DNA from: Chaetomium olivaceum
Taxonomy: Eukaryota; Ascomycota; Sordariomycetes; Sordariales; Chaetomiaceae
Assembly: GCA_039881045.1 (NCBI GenBank)
Contig: JAYWVB010000035.1
Span: 62,001 to 126,000 of the forward strand
Direction of reading: 5' to 3'
DNA length: 64,000 bases
Below are positions 23,778 to 35,073 of this stretch, piece by piece. Positions within the stretch are counted from its first letter, which is position 1, and each line of letters opens with the position of its first letter. The translations under genes were made by a program, and so were the position numbers. The notes below the pieces were generated by a model. It did no database searches and had not been told where the DNA came from. It saw only the letters and a program-made list of their open reading frames with translations.

Positions 23778-25085
23778 CTAGCCAAGCTGGACTACCGGCC
23801 CGCTCACTGCTGCGGAGTGGCGTTGTTTTCGAGCATTGTTGGTCAGCGCAACACCCAGCCCCACACCCAGGGCAATAACAATGCAAATCAAGATGCAGAT
23901 GCCGAGACACCACCACTTGAGCTTGCGGGCGCGCAGGGCGCTGGTGGTGCTCTTCTTGATCTGGACGTTGGCGTTGTCGAGCTGCTTGGTGGTGTCCTCG
24001 GCCTTGGCGGCGACCTCGTTGATGATGACGTCCTGCTGGATGATCTGCTGGCTGAGGATCTCGAGCAGCTCGAGCAGCTGCAGGATCGACTTCTCGATCT
24101 TGATCATGTCGTTGTGACGAGCGCGCACGTTGCCGAGCACGGCCGCGCCGTGGCCGCTGCGGTTCGTTCGGAGCTGCGGAACAGAGAAGAGGTTAGCGGT
24201 CGTTGTTTTGCGCCAGGGTGGCACAATTGGCTCGAGTGAATACGTACAGCGGTCTGGAAGATGCCCTCATCACCCCAGTCGGCGTCGGCCGCTTGCTGCA
24301 CCTGCTCCTCGGTCGCCTCCGGGTTGACGATGCGGTACTGGCGGGCGATCTGCTCGCGGAACCGCTGCTTGTACTGCTGCTCCTCCTCGAGATACTTTTG
24401 GATGGTGTCCTTGAAGTCGGAGTTGAGGCTCTCAAACTGACGCTTCTTGAGCCCGAAGGTGCTGTCCGTCGTGCGCTCCGTGTCGGTCTTGAGCTGCTGG
24501 ATTTGGCTGCGAATCGACGTGTTCTTGACCTGTGTCGCTGCTACGAGATCGTCTAGCTGTTGCCGTGCCGCATCGTCGCCGCTGGCGAGCGCCTGCTGGT
24601 GCAGCGTTGCGATATTATTGATGCTGGTCGTCAGACCCTGGATGTCTTGGCGAATGGCTGACACGCGCTGCAAGAAGTCGTTTTGCGAAAGGAAGTTGCC
24701 GCCGCCCTGTTGCGGCGAGAGTGCCCCGTATTGTTCTTGTTGCTGCGACCCATACTGATCTTCTTGATAAGGTGATCCGTACTGCTGCTGGGGTGAGCCG
24801 TATTGTTGCTGTGGTGAACCATATTGTTGCTGAGGCGAGCCGTACGATTGCTGAGGGGAGCCGTACGGCTGTTGCCCATAGGAATGCATTTCATGCTGTT
24901 CCTGTCACGCGGCCCGCGTCAGCTACCAAAATCAATCCGCAATCCAGTGAGTCGCCGCATGCTCTCGGCGGGTTGAAACAATCGTCTGAGTTTCCAAAGC
25001 ATCCCGCGCGACCCGGGGGAACACTTACTGGCTGGCCGTAGCCCGCCTCGGCGCCCGGCCCTTGGTTGTAAGGGTTGTATGACAT
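23778..25085 (-). CDS. SSO1: Sso1-type plasma-membrane syntaxin (Qa-SNARE)
   Basis: Exons 25085..25029, 24901..24248, 24173..23778 (368 residues; introns 127 and 74 bp). The N-terminus contains repeated YGSPQQ/YGSPQQQ units, a fungal low-complexity leader. The Habc region follows (FLQRVSAIRQDIQGLTTSI, then heptad-rich helices). The SNARE motif (about residues 260-320) is centred on ILELLEILSQQIIQQDVIINEVA-type heptads with the ionic-layer Gln in the Q-Q-D-V segment. The protein ends in a C-terminal membrane anchor WWCLGICILICIVIALGVGLGVAL. This is the t-SNARE for exocytic vesicle fusion. An alternative acceptor 6 nt further into exon 2 would also stay in frame. Start chosen as the ATG of MSYNPYNQGPG. 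Confidence 0.93.
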
Positions 25086-26591
25086 GGCCGCGCAATTGGA
25101 TGGCCCTCTCTGGGTTGAACTTTGTTTAGTATCGGTTTCGCAACGGTCGAATTGATTTGGCGCTTGTTGAAGATTGAGGAATGTGGTAGTGCGCGGCTGT
25201 TTTTTTTTTCGTCCAACAATGACGGGAGAAAGAAAGATTGAATAAGGCGGGCGGCCAGACAGCCTTTTTGGCGAAATTGGCTTTCCTGGGGTGCAGGCAG
25301 CTGCTTCGCCCTCGGGAGGTCGATTGTGGCTGGCCGTCGATGGCCCGTGCCAAGAAAGCTCAAGGTTTGGTCTCCACAACACGCGTACTCCACATCTGAT
25401 ATCCACTCAAGGCCGGAGTTCAGACGATGGGCCGTATCCTTGGCTCCACCGTGCAGGGAGATGATCTCACTCCGGAACGAGTTGTTGCGACAGCCTGAGA
25501 GCAAAAAGAACACGAGAAATACATCAAGCTCGTCGACAAACAGGACAATTTCCAAGGCCCCCCAAAACCTGATTATTTTCTAAAACTTCTGTAGTTCAAT
25601 TGCCCCGAGGTCCCTGCTCGACGTCCAATGTTAAGGACTGAGCCACAGAACATTCAACAAGATGGCGTCACGTAACGAGGCTGAGGGAGTGGACCTGCAG
25701 GTCTCCACTTTCTGTTTTGCCTGCCGTGCGCCGTTGGGATGTTTGAACTCAGCCTTGGCTTGCGTGGTCTTCAACGGCCGGATTCAAAGGCAAATACGTA
25801 TAAGGTTGTGTAAAAGAAAGTACGCTAGAAAAACAATAAAATAAGAGAGATGGAGGGGGAAATGCTCAAATAATATATCTTGTAAAAAGAAACTTATTTA
25901 CGGTTCCGGGCAACTTTTGTTTCGTTCTCACAAATTGAGCATCTACCTGATCTTGGTTGGAGCCCGGCTTTTTTTTGCCCATGCGGCGCCGAGGTTTCTC
26001 TCCAACGGACCATCTGCAGAACAGAATTCCGTTGCCGGTTTGAACCAACTGGGACTAACTGGGGCTGTGGCTGACCTATCTCATTTTGTTGGTTCTTGAT
26101 CTCCCTCACCGCATACATAATTACATGGCCGATGATTTCTCACCTCATGCAGCCGATCCCCTCAAAACGGAGCCGGAACTGCTGACATTTCCAGACGTTG
26201 CCAGGTCCGATTGGCCTGAACGCCCGCAGATCTTTCCTGTCAAAGCACCAGAGCATGTTCTTTGCCGCCTATGGTGAAGTTTTCCACTGATGCCTGCTCC
26301 GAGGCCCGTTTCATACGCCTTCAATCCGACTGACCGTCGCTTCAACTTGGTGAACACCGATAAAGCGCCATAAAATAAAAGGCTGGATTGTCTGTCGCTT
26401 TAGTATAGCAGAACCGCCTTCCCTCGACCTCCCCTTTTCTTCGCGTTCCTGGATCTCAGTTATAGTGGCGGGGTGGCTATGGCACGCCTGCCGGTCGCTC
26501 ATGTTCTGGGAGATGAGTTGTAGCGTAACTGTTGACCCATTGAGAATGATGAGACATATGCTGACATGCCCCATGAGTGAGGGCTCCTGCC
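25086..26591. other. Intergenic, SSO1 promoter side to IMP4 3' side
   Basis: About 1.5 kb. Open frames such as 25025..25555 on the minus strand partly overlap the first SSO1 exon and have no recognisable features. Nothing else supported. Confidence 0.5.
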
Positions 26592-27594
26592 TCAGAAATA
26601 GTTCTTCTTCCTGCTCGTCCGGGTGTATTGGCTGAGGTGCCACTCCACGTCTGCGTCCTTGTTCTCTAGGGTGCCCATGGTGATGGAGAACGGCCTCATG
26701 GTGAATCGCGGCCCGACTTCGCTCAGCTCGACAGAGTCGTAGCTTGTCCTCACGTACACATGATGGCGTACTTCGATGCAGTCGTCCTGATTCATAAAGG
26801 TGATGACCCTGTTGCCGGCCGTCTTGCTGGCGGTCGCGTCTCGCGGAGGGAAGAGGTGCTTCAAGACTTTGACTATCCGGCGACCGAGCGGCGTCTGGAA
26901 GTTTTCGAAAATCAAGTGGGGATAGCTCTCGCTGACCGTCCCCTTTATTGACCGGGGGATATCCGCTCGCAACACCACGTTGTGCAGTGACGCCATCAAG
27001 GTCGGCCCGTGGGGAAAGTGGCTGATGGTGATTGCTGTCGGCGTGCCGCGGTGCTCGTGGAGGAGAATAACATCGCTGAGGCGTTCGCTTTGGGCGGAGC
27101 GCACGAGTTCTGGGAGGACGAGGTTTCCGCGATTCAGCCGGATACCGGTCGGAAAGAGCAGCCGTATCTCTTTGGAAAAGGACATCAACCTAGAGCTTGG
27201 GTCCCGTGAAGTTGTCACCAGCACCCCGGATCTACATCGGTCAGCAGCTGCCCAGTAGCATGGTTCGAAGTCGACCATCAAACACATACCTACGACACCC
27301 GATAGCTCAGAGTATTCGTCGTCAATGTCGAGCGACTCGTCACCGGCAACGTCCCGAGACGCATCGTAATCGTAATCCTGCCGTAGCTGCTTGTCGTTCG
27401 CAATCTCTGGGGCTAAAGGCTTTCCCGAAGCAAGCGCCGCTCTCAGTTGCGCCCGCTTTTCAGCAACTTCGGCATCGCGCAGCAGAACCGCTCGGCGGTA
27501 GAGGTAATCTCTCCTCTGACGTGCTTGTTTGCGCTAAAGAGAGGGTCAGCATTCAACTTTTTGATGTCATGAAATCGAAAGCGCTCACAATCAT
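26592..27594 (-). CDS. IMP4: IMP4-like U3 snoRNP protein (Brix domain); one apparent frameshift
   Basis: Proposed exons 27594..27589 (only ATG ATT), 27533..27290 and 27231..26592, about 296 residues if one break is bridged. The N-terminal RKQARQRRDYLYRR block is the IMP4 signature. The Brix domain follows (LVTTSRDPSSRLMSFSKEI, RLNRGNLVLPELV, LHEHRGTPTAITISHFPHGPT, PHLIFENF, VGPRFTMRPFSITMGTLENKDADVEWHL). IMP4 acts with IMP3 and MPP10 in the SSU processome for 18S rRNA maturation. The 6-nt first exon is inferred from a good GTGAGC donor and an in-frame TTTAG acceptor; the family starts Met-hydrophobic-Arg. Just after the second intron one base is missing at a run (plus strand 27224-27227): the spliced frame reads Asp-Pro then must shift to reach VLVTTSRD. 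For an essential gene this is more likely sequence error than inactivation. Confidence 0.88.
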
Positions 27595-28285
27595 ATTTAT
27601 CCTCAGTGCGCCTCGAAAAGCGAGAGGAAGAGTCCAAAGGGCCGTTCCAAGACGGGATGTAAAAATTCCCCTGCGAGGCTGAACGACAGGGGAGTTCAGC
27701 GCTACCTCAAAGCTGTGGGGCCGCTGCATTGGAGGGGTCCCGCTGGAAAAAAGTTGAGAGCACAGACCCTCACATCCCTTGCCTTGCCGACATGCGATTT
27801 CTCCGCCCCGCCACTTGCAACAACTCCTCGCTGCTGGCGTGCCACTGCCGCCAAAAAATCGCAACCCACAGCGCGCGGCAAGGAAGCGGGAGATCGAAGA
27901 CGAGACACCCAACACACCACCAACAGATTCGCACCCGACAACAACCAACATATCCGCCGAGACGCGAGCCTGTGTCCGCTTTGATCCCTACCAGCGATGA
28001 TGTGACAGTTTCCACGCCCACTTTCTCAATCCTAATTCAAATATCGAGCCGGCATTGCCCGCCCTACATAAGTAACCGAATTTGTTCTCGACAGTGGTGA
28101 CTGGTAGGTTCGCTTCAGCCGCCCCTCCCTTGCGCCGATTGTGTTGCCACAGAAGATATTCGCGTCAACACAACGCGCCTCGATACCCCGCGATTCGATG
28201 TTTCCACATATATCACTTATGATTTCGTCACTGACAATCCCTTCCCATTTATAGCCGCCACTGTCCCTCCCCTGTTCCCCCCGAT
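27595..28285. promoter_or_regulatory. Shared divergent promoter region IMP4 / UPF1
   Basis: About 690 bp between the two start codons, which point away from each other. No specific factor site is claimed. No further gene recognised. Confidence 0.5.
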
Positions 28286-31200
28286 ATGGAGGGCGCTTTT
28301 ACCCACCTGGGGAACCACCTCGTTTCCGACTCCGCGGCCGCCATTAAGGCTGGTGGTTCCGACGAGCTTTCCAACATCGACCCAGACGAGGGCCTGCTCT
28401 ACGGCGTTTATGGAGGACGCGGTGCCCGCACCGGCCTCGGCAACACCAGGCGCCGTCAGGATGACGACGACAACGAGACCGAGGTCTTCGACGATGACGA
28501 CGAGAGCTTGGCGAGTGTCCCTATTGATGGCATGAAAGGCCTCAAATTGAACGCGCCGGAGGAAGAGAAGGAGCTTCCCGCCCACGCTTGCGCGTGAGTA
28601 TGCCCGCCCAGAGTGACGAATAAGTTGGCTGACAGATCTTACCAGGTACTGCGGCATCCACTCTCCCGCCAGCGTTGTGAAATGCCTTGCCTGCAACAAA
28701 TGGTTTTGCAGCGCTCGCGGCAACTCCAGCTCTTCCCACATCGTCAACCATTTAGTTCGAGCGCGCCACAAGGAAGTCCAGCTTCACCCACAGTCCTCGC
28801 TGGGTGATACGATTCTCGAGTGCTACAACTGCGGAACCAAAAATGTCTTTATGCTTGGCTTCATTCCGGCGAAGTCCGATACTGTCGTGGTTCTCCTTTG
28901 CCGCCAGCCCTGTGCCGCAAGCACCTCGACCAAGGACATGAGCTGGGACATCTCGAGATGGCAGCCGCTCATTGAAGACCGGTCCTTCTTGAACTGGCTC
29001 GTCCAGCCGCCTACCGATACCGAGCAGCTCCGAGCGAGGCATCTTACCCCACCGATGATCGCGAAACTGGAGGAGATGTGGAAGGAAACTCCGGGCGCCA
29101 CCGTGGCCGACTTGGAAAAGAGCGCTGGCGTTGACGACGACCCGCATCCCGTCCTGCTGAAATACGACGACCCCTACCATTACCAGAACATATTCGGCCC
29201 ACTCGTCAAGATGGAATCGGATTATGACAAGAAGCTCAAGGAGGCGCAGTCCGAGGATAACTTGCAGGTTCGCTGGGATGTCGGGCTCAACAACAAGAAC
29301 GTGGCTAGCTTCATCTTGCCAAAGATCGAGTCGGGCGACGTCAAGCTGGCCGTGGGCGACGAGATGAGGCTCAAGTACAAGGGCGATCTCCGTGCCCCGT
29401 GGGAGGGCGTGGGCTACGTGATTAAGATTCCCAACAACCAGTCGGATGAGGTCACGCTCGAATTGCGAAAATCGGGCAACGACAAGTTGGTCCCCACCGA
29501 TGTCGCCACAAACTTCTCGGCCGACTATGTCTGGAAGGCCACGTCGTACGATCGAATGCAGTTCGCTATGAAGACGTTTGCCGTAGACGAGATGAGTCTC
29601 TCGGGCTACATCTTCCACAAGCTTCTCGGGCACGAGGTCGCAGTGGCTCCAATGAAGACGCAGATGCCTAAGAAGTTCCACGTCGCGGGCCTGCCGGAAC
29701 TGAACCATAGCCAGATCACAGCCATCAAGACGGTGCTTTCGAACCCCCTCAGTCTAATTCAGGGACCGCCAGGCACTGGTAAGACTGTCACGTCGGTCGG
29801 CAACCATCATCTATCATCTGGCCAAAATCAACAATAGCCAGGTCTTGGTATGCGCGCCATCCAACGTCGCTGTTGATCAACTGTGCGAGCGCATCCACCG
29901 CACTGGCTTGAAGGTGGTCCGATTGACGGCCAAGTCGCGCGAAGATGTCGAGTCGTCCGTCAGTTTCTTGGCTCTTCACGAACAGGTCCGGATGAACGAT
30001 TCCAACACGGAGCTCACCAAGCTTGCGCGGCTCAAGGCCGACCAGGGCGAATTGTCGTCTCAGGATGAAAAGAAGTTCAAACAGCTGACTCGTGCTGCCG
30101 AGCGTGAGATTCTCAATAATGCAGATGTCGTGTGCTGCACCTGTGTGGGCGCTGGCGACCCGAGACTTTCCAAGATGAAGTTCCGGAACGTCCTGATTGA
30201 CGAGTCGACGCAGTCCGCCGAACCAGAGTGCATGATCCCGCTCGTCCTGGGCTGTAAGCAAGTGGTACTGGTCGGCGATCACAAGCAGCTCGGCCCCGTC
30301 ATCATGAACAAGAAGGCGGCCAAGGCCGGTCTGAACCAGTCTCTATTCGAGAGGTTGGTGAAGCTGAATCTCACGCCCATCCGGCTAAACGTGCAATACC
30401 GCATGCACCCCTGCCTTTCGCAGTTCCCGTCCAACATGTTCTACGATGGCTCGCTTCAGAACGGTGTCACGGTCAGCGAGCGGCTCAGGACGGATGTTGA
30501 CTTCCCCTGGCCGGTTGCCGATATGCCCATGATGTTCTGGTCGAATCTTGGCAACGAGGAAATCTCGGCATCTGGCACGTCTTACCTCAACCGTACCGAG
30601 GCTGCCAACGTCGAGAAGATCGTCACTCGTTTCTTGAAGGCCGGCGTGAAGGCCCTCGACATCGGTGTTATCACTCCGTACGAAGGCCAGCGCAGCTACA
30701 TTGTCAGCACCATGCAGAATACGGGCACTTTCAAAAAAGAGACGTACAAGGAAGTCGAGGTCGCATCTGTGGACGCGTTCCAGGGCCGTGAGAAGGATTT
30801 CATTGTGTTGTCTTGTGTCCGTTCCAACGACAACCAGGGCATCGGTTTCTTGTCGGATCCCCGCCGTCTCAACGTCGCTCTCACTCGCGCCAAGTACGGT
30901 CTGGTCATCATCGGAAACCCTAAGGTTCTCTCCAAACACGAGCTGTGGCACCATCTCCTCGTCCATTTCAAGGACCGCAAGTGCTTGGTCGAGGGCCCTC
31001 TCACCAATCTGCAGACGTCGCTGCTGCAGTTCAGCCGACCCAAGACTGCTTTCCGCCCTCCGCGGTACCCTCAACAAGCTCAGCAGGTAGCGAGCGGCTA
31101 CCCCAACGGCCGATACGGTGCCGCGAACGGCTCGACCAGGGATTATGAGACGGGCTCGATGCTCTCGTTCATTCCAGACGACGTGTCTTCTATCCACAGC

Positions 31201-31623
31201 TCTGCGCTCGGCGGCGCTGGGCTAAGCTCGGCCTATCCGCACATGTTCTCGAACTTCCACCCCGAACAGTGGCCGGGCCTGCCGGGCGTTAGTGCTGGCG
31301 GCCGCCCCAGTGCGAAGAGCCGCGGTCGCGGTGCCGAGAGCATCGCGGGCGAGAGCGTTGCCAACAGCGAGTTCACCGACGCCAGCGCCAGCGTCATTGG
31401 CGCCAAGGGTGTGGGTCAAGGAGGGGCCAGTCTCGGCGCCGGCCTTAGCGAGGCGATTGGCGCGGCGAGGCCAACCTCTTACAGCCAGAGCGATCGTCTT
31501 AAGCAGTACGTCGAGAGCGGTGGCCGTATGGGAGCCGGCAACGGGTACGGACGGCGGTTCGACGACGACGAGAAGAGCGTCAGCACCGCTTTTGCTAGTC
31601 AGATCGGATCCGGGTTCGACTGA
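28286..31623 (+). CDS. UPF1: UPF1/NAM7 RNA helicase of nonsense-mediated decay; 4-base insertion after Walker A
   Basis: Exons 28286..28593 and 28646..31623 (52-bp intron), about 1093 residues without four extra bases. An acidic N-terminus leads to the Cys/His-rich CH domain (CAYCGIHS, CLACNKWFC, CYNCGTKN), which binds UPF2. Superfamily 1 helicase motifs follow: Walker A GPPGTGKT, Q-rich APSNVAVDQL, DEST box LIDESTQ, VLVGDHKQLGP, NVQYRMHP, VDAFQGREKDFIVLSCVR and VALTRAKYGLVIIGNP. The C-terminal tail is Gly/Ala/Ser-rich. UPF1 is the ATPase that marks premature-stop mRNAs for decay. Immediately after GKTVTS, at 29793-29800, TCGGTCGG is a tandem copy of four bases. It shifts the frame before ATIIYHL, so the gene as written encodes two overlapping parts. 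Whether this is real or an error cannot be told from the sequence. Confidence 0.93.
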
Positions 31624-33046
31624 GAGTTCAAAGGGAATCGTTGGTGGTTTACTTCTACGCAAACCAAGGACAGACACAGGCACCGCACCGAATCTTAGGA
31701 GCGGCAGCCCACCTGCCTCCATTCTTCGGACCCCGTCGTGCATGCGTCCTCGGGCTCCTACGGGTCACCGAACTCGCAGTCCAGGAAGAGTCGGGTAGAT
31801 GCTTTCGGAAAGCACACCCTCTCAACCAGCCGGGTACTCGCCCTTGAGCCGTCCGCCGCATATTATTGCGATGCGTTGGCCAAGCCATACTGCTTGACAC
31901 CACTCGCATGAAGAGCCTGATTCAGCCTCAACAGCTGTGGCTGCACGCCGGGTTGCTGGGAACTCTTAGGCCGGTATGTATACTGGGGCAATTCAGAAGG
32001 AGTAGCTCATTGAACTGTTTGGGGGCAGTCGACGGAGCAGCCACCGGCGCTTGGTGGGGAAGGCCATTCTGTTCTGCGCCCGGGAGGTCGGAGGATAAGG
32101 CTTAGCAGAGAATGGGAAGGGAAGGAAAGAAGTCGCTCATTTTAGGCCGAGACAAGCGTTCACTTCACAGCAAAACGGGAGCTCAGCTTAGGGCTCCTGT
32201 ATGTTCCAACTGCTTTTTAGCCACTCATTTCTGAGGCAGTTGATGGCTTTACTTATCAGAATGATTACCCAGCACACAGACAGACACAGACAGAAAAACA
32301 GCAGACAATCGTTCTTTCACCGAGAGTGCACCACGGTAGCATAGATGTTTCAGATGCCAGGGGTGACTCTCCGTTTCCACCTTGCTCTCGTCCATGTGCT
32401 TCCAGCGGCGGCTAACTCTTGATCGAATAGCAATGCCAAGTCGAACCCACAAGACGCGCGGGATCCACGGGCGCTTCAATCCACCACTCACTGAATCTCG
32501 ACCAACGGATGAAACACAAGCAGTTTAGCTCTTGGCGGGGCAGCACTCGTAACTCGTAACGCCAGAGGGCCAGAGGGCTAAAGGTGTCTAAGCGCGAAGT
32601 TGCATTCATCAGAGATGTTGAATACCCATGCCCGCAGTTGGCCAGACTAAGCCTCTTTCTCCTTGAAATAGACGGCCCCGTTTCGCCTCACTTGCTTCTT
32701 TTGTTCTGCTGTTCCTCTTCCCTTTTTGCCAGCTAGCCAATGTTGCTGCCCAACTGCTTGCCATTCGTGTTGATTCCTGAACCAACTGAATCCTTGCCCT
32801 GGCAACTGAGGCAGCCTGGAAACTATTCGATCCCATCCACGTACTGTTTAAGAAGCACCAAATAAATACTGGGGGACTGCCACCCGACTGCAACAGTTCT
32901 GCTCTCTACAAACCATCTCCATCACTCCCAGAGATCTCTTGACACCACCTTTGAGCTGACCCCTCATACTTCATACTTCTGGGGGTGTTCTTTTATTTAC
33001 CACCCTTTTGATTTATTGGAGATTTATTTACTCCATTATTCTCAAG
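31624..33046. other. Intergenic UPF1 / peroxiredoxin-like gene
   Basis: About 1.4 kb with the UPF1 3' flank and the promoter of the next gene. The last 60 bases before the ATG are T-rich. No gene recognised. Confidence 0.5.
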
Positions 33047-33492
33047 ATGGCATCGCCGGAAGCTATCCCAGCGCCCGCCGCTCCCAAGAACGGCGACGAG
33101 TCGCCGCCGGCCAAGCGGAGTATCGAGAGGAAGCCAGTTGCAGCGGGGCAGCCAGCATCCCCGCCCCAGGCGACGAAACCGGCGTCGTCAGCACCTGCCC
33201 TGGACACAGAAGCAAAGTTGGAGGCAGCAGCAATAACCAGCGATGACGGCGTCAACCCGCTCGATTTTGAAGGCTCGGTCGAAACCAACCATGACCTCCC
33301 CACACTAGAGACCATCCGCAAGATCGACAACTACACGGTGCTGGACCGCGATGGCAAATCCCACACCTTCCGGAGTCTGTACACCGGCCGCCACACCGCG
33401 CGGCGAGTGCTAATCATCTTCATCCGGCACTTTTACTGCGGTGTAAGCTACTCCCACCCTCACCTCCAACCTCCCCCTCGCCTGCCCCCCGC

Positions 33493-33546
<54 letters not shown>

Positions 33547-34329
33547 ATACTGACAATCAACGCACAGAACTGCCAACAATACCTGCGCACGCTCTCCGAG
33601 TCCATCACGCCCGCTTCCCTCCTCGCCCTCCCGCACTCGACCTTCATCTGCGTGATCGGCTGCGGCGACCCGGCGCTCATCGACATGTACGCCGATGCCT
33701 CGGCCTGCCCCTTCCCCATCTATGCCGACCCCACGCGGCGCCTGTACAGCGAGCTGGGCATGGTGCGCACGCTGGCGCTGGGCGCGCGCCCGGCCTACAT
33801 GAAGACCCACATACTCAAGTCGGGCGCGCTGAGCGTGCTGCAGGGGCTGAAGCAGATCGGCAAGGGCCTGGTGCTGAAGGGCGGCGATGCCAAGCAGGTC
33901 GGGGGCGAGTTTTTGTTTGAGCCCGTCGAGGTGGTGGGTGGAGATGGTGAGGGGGGGCGGGTGGAGCAGGGAGGCGGGTGGTGGTGGCGACGACGCCCGT
34001 GGGGTCGAGCCGCCGAAGGCGTGGAGTGTTGCTGAGGGGGGTGAGGGCGAGGAGGGGAAGAGTGGGCGGTCGGAGACGAGTTTGGATGGGAAGGGGGAGC
34101 CGGATGCGGAGGGAGAGGATAAAGTTGTGACGTGGTGCCATCGGATGAAGAATACGAGGGATCATGCGGAGGTGCCGGAGTTGATGGAGGTGTTGGGGCT
34201 GGATGGGGATGGGCGACCCGTGGGGATAAGGAGAGGTGGGAGCGGGCGGTCAGGGAGAGGAAGGGGACGGGGGTCAGTGTGGCCGGGCGGACGAGTAAGG
34301 AGGTGGGTGAGGAGGGGAGGGTTCTATGA
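33047..34329 (+). CDS. AhpC/TSA-like (peroxiredoxin-like 2 / FAM213 type) protein; two apparent frameshifts
   Basis: Exons 33047..33442 and 33568..34329 (125-bp intron), about 385 residues if two opposite one-base breaks are bridged. The disordered Pro/Ala N-terminus leads into a thioredoxin-like core: TVLDRDGKSHTFRSLYTG, VLIIFIRHFYCG and NCQQYL (a CxxC-like CGNC split by the intron), FICVIGCGDPALIDMYA, PFPIYADPTRRLYSELGM, GLVLKGGDAKQVGGEFLFEP. The C-terminal block VTWCHRMKNTRDHAEVPEL is typical of fungal members. Break 1 is one extra base at the G7 run 33951-33957. Break 2 is one missing base at the G4 run 34222-34225. They restore the same frame needed for KERWERAVRERKGTG and the stop at 34327. 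Function inferred as a redox-active thioredoxin-fold protein; substrate unknown. The second exon turns strongly G-rich after about 33925. Confidence 0.85.
33492..33544. repeat. C22-A31 double homopolymer inside intron
   Basis: A run of 22 C is followed directly by 31 A inside the only intron of the peroxiredoxin-like gene, upstream of its CGCACAG acceptor. Such runs are prone to polymerase slippage, so the exact lengths are uncertain. Confidence 0.9.
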
Positions 34330-35073
34330 GCACGTGGAGTAGGGGCTTAGGGTGAGAGGGGGCGGTGAGTTGAGAGAGGGATATGTTATGAGCTATGTTT
34401 CATTTGGTTCCTTGGTATGGTGTTTGGAGCGTTGGCATTGGGTTATTAAATGTAAATGATATTATGATACCATCTACTCTCTACAGTCCTCCACTGAGCA
34501 GGAATGTTTTTTTCTCGTGCATGTTGGTCCCCCCCAGGGGCCGAGCTGACTCTTGTGCAACATACGGGAACTTTTCCATGTCGGTCTGTTGTGACAACCC
34601 AGACGGTTGCGTCGCGGCGGCCACGGTCGTACAGGTGCGCGTTAATCTCAACAATCAGCTACGTGGGCCGTATCTAGATGCTTTGGAAGGGACACAGCAA
34701 CTCTGTCCTGCAAACTACTGCAAGCAAGTTGGCCTGCGATATCTGCGGTAGATCCGCCGGGGAATGGGCCCAGCCACTTGATGCATTGTTAACGGCGGAT
34801 AACCGAGTGTTGGTCGGTCGGTTCGAGTCGGGGACAGCATGCTGGAGTAGGTGATACTTAAATAAGTTTGCTTGTTAAACCTCTGGATTGTTTCGCCAGT
34901 GCAACGGATACCATGTTGTCAAGCCGCTTTGGTGAGAGGCGGTGCTGGCACATGGTAATGGTTGTTTCCAGGTGCCATGACCTTTCTCCTCCCGGCTTCA
35001 TTCCCTCTTCCCCAACTCATGTTAGGTCATGTAAATTTCGATTTTGCACTAGAACGATGTGAAAGTGGCCAAA
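34330..35073. other. Intergenic
   Basis: The 3' flank of the peroxiredoxin-like gene and the promoter of the membrane-protein gene. An open frame at 34395..34751 has no recognisable motif. Confidence 0.45.

Noticed and set aside
25025..25555. 176-codon minus-strand open frame upstream of SSO1
   Set aside because: It overlaps the SSO1 first exon in another frame and has no recognisable feature.
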